Origin: Daphnia pulex
Lineage: Eukaryota > Arthropoda > Branchiopoda > Diplostraca > Daphniidae
Direction of reading: 5' to 3'
NCBI RefSeq assembly: GCF_021134715.1
Contig: NC_060027.1
Location: 6,510,001 to 6,574,000, forward strand
DNA length: 64,000 nt
Shown here: in pieces, positions 60,301 through 64,000 of the stretch
Numbering within the stretch: the stretch's first letter is position 1
How the letters are laid out: every line of letters starts with the position of its first letter
Translations under genes and position numbers: made by a program
The notes under the pieces: generated by a model
Seen by the model: only the letters and a program-made list of their open reading frames with translations
What the model was told of the DNA's origin: nothing
Databases searched by the model: none

Positions 60301-61384
60301 GGTAAGATCACTAATATTTCCATAGATGATGTGCTGTCAACTTTATAAATTTTGACATTTTTCAAGGCATTTGCAATTGTCACTTTTATTCGACTAATTT
60401 TTAATTAGTCGAATTAGTTGAATAAAAGTTACAATTTTTTATTTTCTGTCAAGCTAATATTTACCTGTGTTTTTATACAGATTACACAACAAAGGTGTCT
60501 ACGTAAAGATGGGAATACGCAAGATGATGGGGCGAAAAATGTGCAAAGATATGCATAAGGAAATTCGGTTAGAAGTGGATGGAAAAATGGTTGAATTACC
60601 TCCTGTCGAAGGAATAATTATTCTAAACATATTGAGGTATTGCTTTACTTTCGGGATAGTTTCAGAAACAAGTTATTCTCTCTTGTAATTCGAAAACTTA
60701 TTGGGTCTCAACCTTTAGTTGGGGATCTGGCGCTAACCCGTGGGGGTTTGAGCGTGATGACCAATTCTCCATGCCTAATCACTGGGATGGTATGCTTGAA
60801 GTAGTAGGGGTTACTGGTGTTCTTCATTTGGGCCAAATTCAATCGGGATTACGATCAGCTATTAGAATTGCACAGGTCATTATTCATCAAGTGATAACAA
60901 ATTGAAAAAAATATATCGTCTCTTATCTGAAACTCAGGGTGGGCATATTAGAATACGAATGAACAGTGAGTTACCTATTCAAGTTGATGGTGAGCCATGG
61001 ATTCAGTGTGCTGGTGAAATAGTTGTTCTGAAATCTGCATTGAAGGTAAAGACGATTTTTCATAAGTTTCAAAGTTCCAAACTGCATGAAGACTTAATAC
61101 AATTTCTTTAGCACTACAGTTAATTAACCTAATTAATTTTTTTTCCACAATAACTTAAAAATAATATTGGTTATAATATACAGGCTACTATGTTAAAGAA
61201 GAAAAAAGGGAACAACCCATCTAACAGTGGTGGCAGTAGCGGTAACCATACCAGTGGAAGTAGTAAAGCTCGTTTTCCAGCATCAATTCAAGCAAAAACA
61301 GACTTAGATAACTGTGGATTTGACGATTCTCAAAATGCTGAAGGGTGTAGCAACAAAACGCAGATCTATTCAACAACCGTCTAA
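36325..61384 (+). CDS. DGKQ: Diacylglycerol kinase theta
   Basis: Seventeen exons: 36325-36469, 37776-37855, 48650-48758, 49130-49350, 51366-51522, 51758-51892, 51988-52122, 54801-54918, 58776-58966, 59093-59305, 59393-59527, 59590-59949, 60010-60301, 60481-60636, 60719-60875, 60938-61045 and 61184-61384. All phases fit and give 970 residues (human about 942). The enzyme phosphorylates diacylglycerol to phosphatidic acid. Domains: C1 number 1 ([17 protein letters not shown]...[10 protein letters not shown]), number 2 ([16 protein letters not shown]...CDYHVHAEC), number 3 ([14 protein letters not shown]...VHSMC); an acidic/Ser linker; a Ras-associating-like region ([16 protein letters not shown] onward); the catalytic half with [23 protein letters not shown] and [15 protein letters not shown]; and the accessory half ([30 protein letters not shown]). 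The usual NPKSGG reads NVKSGG. The Lys/Ser/Gly-rich tail is not conserved. Confidence 0.97.
39221..40082. mobile_element. TA-flanked inverted-repeat element, 862 bases
   Basis: TAGGGGAGAGTGGGGCGA at the left is the exact reverse complement of the right end TCGCCCCACTCTCCCCTA. The TA at each end fits Tc1/mariner-type insertion. There is no transposase frame. A lone half of a related end (TAGCCCCACTCTCCTTTA) is at about 44,526. Confidence 0.75.
43180..43860 (-). mobile_element. Truncated, inverted copy of the 9.9-kb TA-type element
   Basis: It begins TAGGGGAGACTGGAGTATGCC and carries the ACACCGGGTCAA block found at the right end of the 9,911-10,767 copy. Further in, 43,690-43,860 is the reverse complement of about 10,275-10,410. 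The other end is missing. A 17-base perfect hairpin GCCAATCAGCGTACAGC / GCTGTACGCTGATTGGC lies at about 43,728-43,772. Confidence 0.65.
44892..45150 (+). mobile_element. 3' end of a CR1/L2-like LINE
   Basis: The plus frame 44,892-45,026 reads [18 protein letters not shown] then [16 protein letters not shown] and a stop. This is the characteristic C-terminal end of CR1/L2-group ORF2 (AAPRLWNSLP...SFKxxLKTYLF). About 120 bases of 3' UTR follow, with a short inverted pair AAAGGCGC/GCGCCTTT and an ATT-rich microsatellite tail, as expected for these elements. The copy is heavily 5'-truncated, the usual result of target-primed reverse transcription. Confidence 0.75.
46618..46690 (+). repeat. tRNA-derived SINE head
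   Basis: An A-box-like TAGTGGTTAGCGAG and a B-box GGTTCGAGCC are spaced as in a tRNA promoter. No complete cloverleaf can be drawn. Related A/B-box pairs exist at about 6,710. Confidence 0.45.
48826..49085. repeat. Imperfect tandem duplication of about 135 bases in DGKQ intron 3
   Basis: Two units both begin AGCGCTGACTTTCCTCT (near 48,828 and 48,967) and continue through similar GGGTTTT/GGGGTTATGG, ACTCTGAGGATGCA/ACTCTCAAGATGCA and GTGTTAAAA..GCTGAAA blocks. They have diverged by several percent plus indels. Confidence 0.65.
49551..50540. repeat. GATTTG-rich low-complexity block with a nested hairpin
   Basis: Words of the type GATTTGATTTGGATTT in both orientations occupy about 49,551-49,700 and 50,300-50,540 in DGKQ intron 4. 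Between them a hairpin unit (arms about 49,753-49,795 and 49,833-49,876, TGTTTTTCACTGCTTTAT and complement) appears inserted. No coding signal. Confidence 0.6.
56584..56654 (-). tRNA. tRNA-Gly(UCC)-like gene remnant or SINE head
   Basis: On the minus strand a 71-base unit has acceptor halves AACTATT and AATAGTC (six of seven pairs), A-box-like GGCGTAGCTG, an anticodon-loop-like CTTCCAC with UCC, and a near-perfect T arm CCGGGTTCGATTCCCGA. The anticodon stem does not pair, so a functional glycine tRNA is unlikely. It could be a decayed tRNA gene or the head of a tRNA-derived SINE. Confidence 0.4.
57095..57188. repeat. 94-base hairpin element
   Basis: GCGTCTACACTAGC and AGTTTTTACAGAC at the left return as GTCTGTAAAAACGGCTAGTG and TAGACGC at the right, with one mismatch in about 30 bases per arm and a short loop between them. 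Typical of the smallest fold-back transposons. Confidence 0.7.
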
Positions 61385-64000
61385 AAAAATTTGAAAATCA
61401 ATTCAATTTGCAAAACAATTTTAGTCCATTACTTCAGAATGTTCGAATTTATTTGACACGCAGACTTCAGTATAGATTCGGAATTTTGAGTGAGTGGATT
61501 AATCCCGAGATGTTTATGAACTCTTTCCGAAATATCCTAACTTCTACAACAAGATTTTCTACGTTGCTACAATAATACTTCTCAATTTCTTTTCAAATTT
61601 TTATGTTAAAAGTTTATTTTAAAAATAGTTTTTTGTGCTACTTTTATGTTGGCCTATTTTCATATAGTTCTGCGTCCACTAAAATTCTCGTAATTATGTT
61701 TCATTTGCTTATTTAGACGCAAATTCTGAATCTCGTCATTCCATTCCCAATTTTATCATATAAAACTATCAGTCAAGCTGTCGTAAGTAAATCGAGGAAT
61801 AATGTTATAAGACTTTGAAACTTAAATCAGCAACCATCTCTAGAAAATAATATTCCTCTTGAGAACTTCCTACATTTTAGATGAATTAATTTCACTTAAT
61901 TCGTTTAATTAGATCACATATATATACATCAAAGTATATATGTATCTGCTATGCAGGAATTTAATTGAATTAAAGAAAAAGAATGTGTTTAGAAGCCAAA
62001 AATATTTGGATGCATGATATGGCTAGCTGGAATACCAAATTTATAATACATACATTTATTAAACATAATAATCTAGTCAAGAACGTTAAATGAAAGCTAA
62101 GTTTTACTGCTAAAAACTAAGTAAATTTTGAAGTTCATGGGTATTTATTTTAAATCTATTATTCACAAATGGCACATTTTAAATGTTTTATGTCTTTTCT
62201 ATGTATGTCTTAGATATATACTTTGATTTGGCCCACATTTTTTTATTTTACTTAATTTGTTTTGGCTTTAGCCAAAGACTGTATCCTTATTACATTTTGG
62301 CCAGGGATAATGTTTTCACGAGAGAAACGTTTTCAATCGAATTAAAACTAGCAAATATAACCTGTCTTACAGTTATAATAAGAAAAATATGCTAACAAAT
62401 AATAAATTGCCTTGGCTAATAATCCCCTGCAACATGAATTAGAAGAAAAAGTCCCCATAAAAAAAATTCAGAGAAGAAATGCATGACACACAGTAGCTTG
62501 TTATACATGAAAATTTATCATCAGAATTTGTTTTTCCATATCTAATGTGGGACAAGGTCATATTGAAATCTGACTATGACACATACCAGTCAAAGAAGTA
62601 AAGAATAAGTAAGAAGTAGTATGAGTTTGGGGTTCATTTTGAAATATTTAAAACTTTAATTGATTGGTTTATCGTCGGTAATCTACGTAAATATTTTGAA
62701 TGGTTATGTCAATTTTTTGTTTTCATTTTTCAAACTCTGGTTATTTTAACAAGATGGCCATACTTCGTGAAAATTAACTGATCTGTTGATGCAAATGATC
62801 CTTGTCGGCACATCGAACGCAAAATCAGAAATGGTTAATGCCAAGGCGATTTTTTAAGACATCGTCCTGTTGAATTTTGACTAAACGTCGTTTTGATTGA
62901 GAATTTTAATCAAACCCAATCCCAGATAATTTACATTACACATAATCGTTGTACTAATCGTAAATTAATGAAATGAAATACAAGTTTGTAAGCTTGATAA
63001 TAATTGCTTCGGAGAGTTTATAAACTTTTAGTTTTGTTGCACATTTTATCTTTGAATTGCGGGTTTAATTTTCATCTGCCATTTGAAGAATCGTCCTTTG
63101 ATGATGTAGGCCTAATGGAAATAATGTTAATAGTGACAGTGCTTTTCTTAAAAAAACTTAGTAGAAAGGAAGGTATTCAAATGCTTAGGAAGCTGGTTGA
63201 CGTAAGGAACGGACTTTGAACGTCGATTTGAAGAGGATTTCGGTTTTGCTTACAAAAAGTTAAGTTTTCTATTTAATACTTTTCGCATCGTTCTAGCTTT
63301 TTCCTGTTGTTAGTTATTGAACGCAAAAGTACTCTTCTCTCCGTAAGGCTCTTCTTGTTGTTCCTAAACTTTCGATAAGGTTCTCTTGCGCGTTTTCAAA
63401 TTGTGGATAACTACTGTAACTGTAAGTATATTTAGTAAACAAAAGAATGTATTAATTTTTTTCTCCACAAGTATTGATTTCTATAGTAGTTTCGCATGGA
63501 TTATTCTACTGTCACTACGGGTTGCTGAAAGTAGAACTCCAAAAACAGAAGAATTCCAAAGAAAGTAGAATCCCAATTTTTTAAATATTATTTTAAATAC
63601 ATACAGAATGCCAGTTGAAAATATTATTACAAATATCCAACAATTGAATTCTATTGCCCGACAGTAGAACACCAATACGCGACAATACTATCTGATTATA
63701 GAACTCCACTGCCCAACAATAAAACTACAATTATTTTGTAAATATTTTCATGCCCGAAAGTAGAATTTAATTTTTTAAGACTTGATGCGCTAGTTAGAAA
63801 GTCTATCATAGAATAAGACGGAATCAATACACGAGCAAAATATCGGCAAACCTCACACACACATCATTTCAGCTCAATCTGAGTACCCTCGTTCTCTTAC
63901 GTCGGCTGATAGCCTGCTACTCGCAGCGCCACTCGTGGCCAAGTCATAACATGCCCTTTTTTTCTTCTGATAACAAAAATTGAAAACGTCTACGAGGGAA
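61385..64000. other. 3' flank of DGKQ without a recognised gene
   Basis: It should begin with the DGKQ 3' UTR. Candidate polyadenylation hexamers (ATTAAA at about 61,966, AATAAA at about 62,402) cannot be told apart by sequence. Frames up to 71 codons match nothing I know. Confidence 0.4.

Noticed and set aside
1..64000. CRISPR arrays, bacterial operons or ribosome binding sites
   Set aside because: No regular spaced repeats; genes are spliced and eukaryotic. The bacterial-type pieces are fragments without expression signals.

Overview
This is eukaryotic nuclear DNA, AT-rich, and crowded with transposons. Spliceosomal introns run from about 60 bases to 10.8 kb. Gene content (a DHHC palmitoyltransferase of the approximated/ZDHHC9-14-18 type, UPRT, TSEN2, diacylglycerol kinase theta, cyclin G and exosome RRP42 remains) and the transposon set (DIRS-like elements, a CR1/L2-like LINE end, many small hairpin elements) point to an arthropod; a crustacean is plausible, but I cannot prove the species. 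All exon coordinates were read by eye from splice sites, frame continuity and remembered family sequences; no search was run.

Layout. 1-10.8 kb: no gene I recognise; short hairpin elements, a broken PIN-like/CXC transposon-type protein and a MULE-like transposase piece. 10.8-18.7 kb: nested repeats around a 4.5-kb DIRS-like retrotransposon on the minus strand, a 602-base insertion with an empty-site counterpart 6 kb away, and an AT-rich element. 19.3-22.3 kb, minus: an intact nine-exon DHHC palmitoyltransferase. 24.4-26.2 kb, minus: an intact six-exon UPRT. 27.7-31.2 kb: a rearranged block bounded by inverted repeats that holds broken EXOSC7 (RRP42) and cyclin G copies and, between them, short fragments resembling alphaproteobacterial nuoL, tgt and hisS. 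31.2-32.4 kb, plus: an intact six-exon TSEN2. 33.0-35.8 kb: a second, internally deleted DIRS-like element on the plus strand. 36.3-61.4 kb, plus: a complete 17-exon diacylglycerol kinase theta gene whose introns carry more repeats. 61.4-64 kb: nothing recognised.

The four intact genes are unrelated housekeeping or signalling genes (lipid signalling, protein palmitoylation, pyrimidine salvage-type protein, tRNA splicing) and show no operon-like logic. The most unusual features are (1) the mosaic of bacterial-type gene fragments lying between two decayed host genes whose present arrangement is best explained by an inversion between 79-base inverted repeats, and (2) both DIRS-like elements offering the same splice: from the end of gag over the whole pol, recombinase and internal complementary region to a tiny exon coding a basic or polar tail, which would make splicing the switch between Gag and Gag-Pol.
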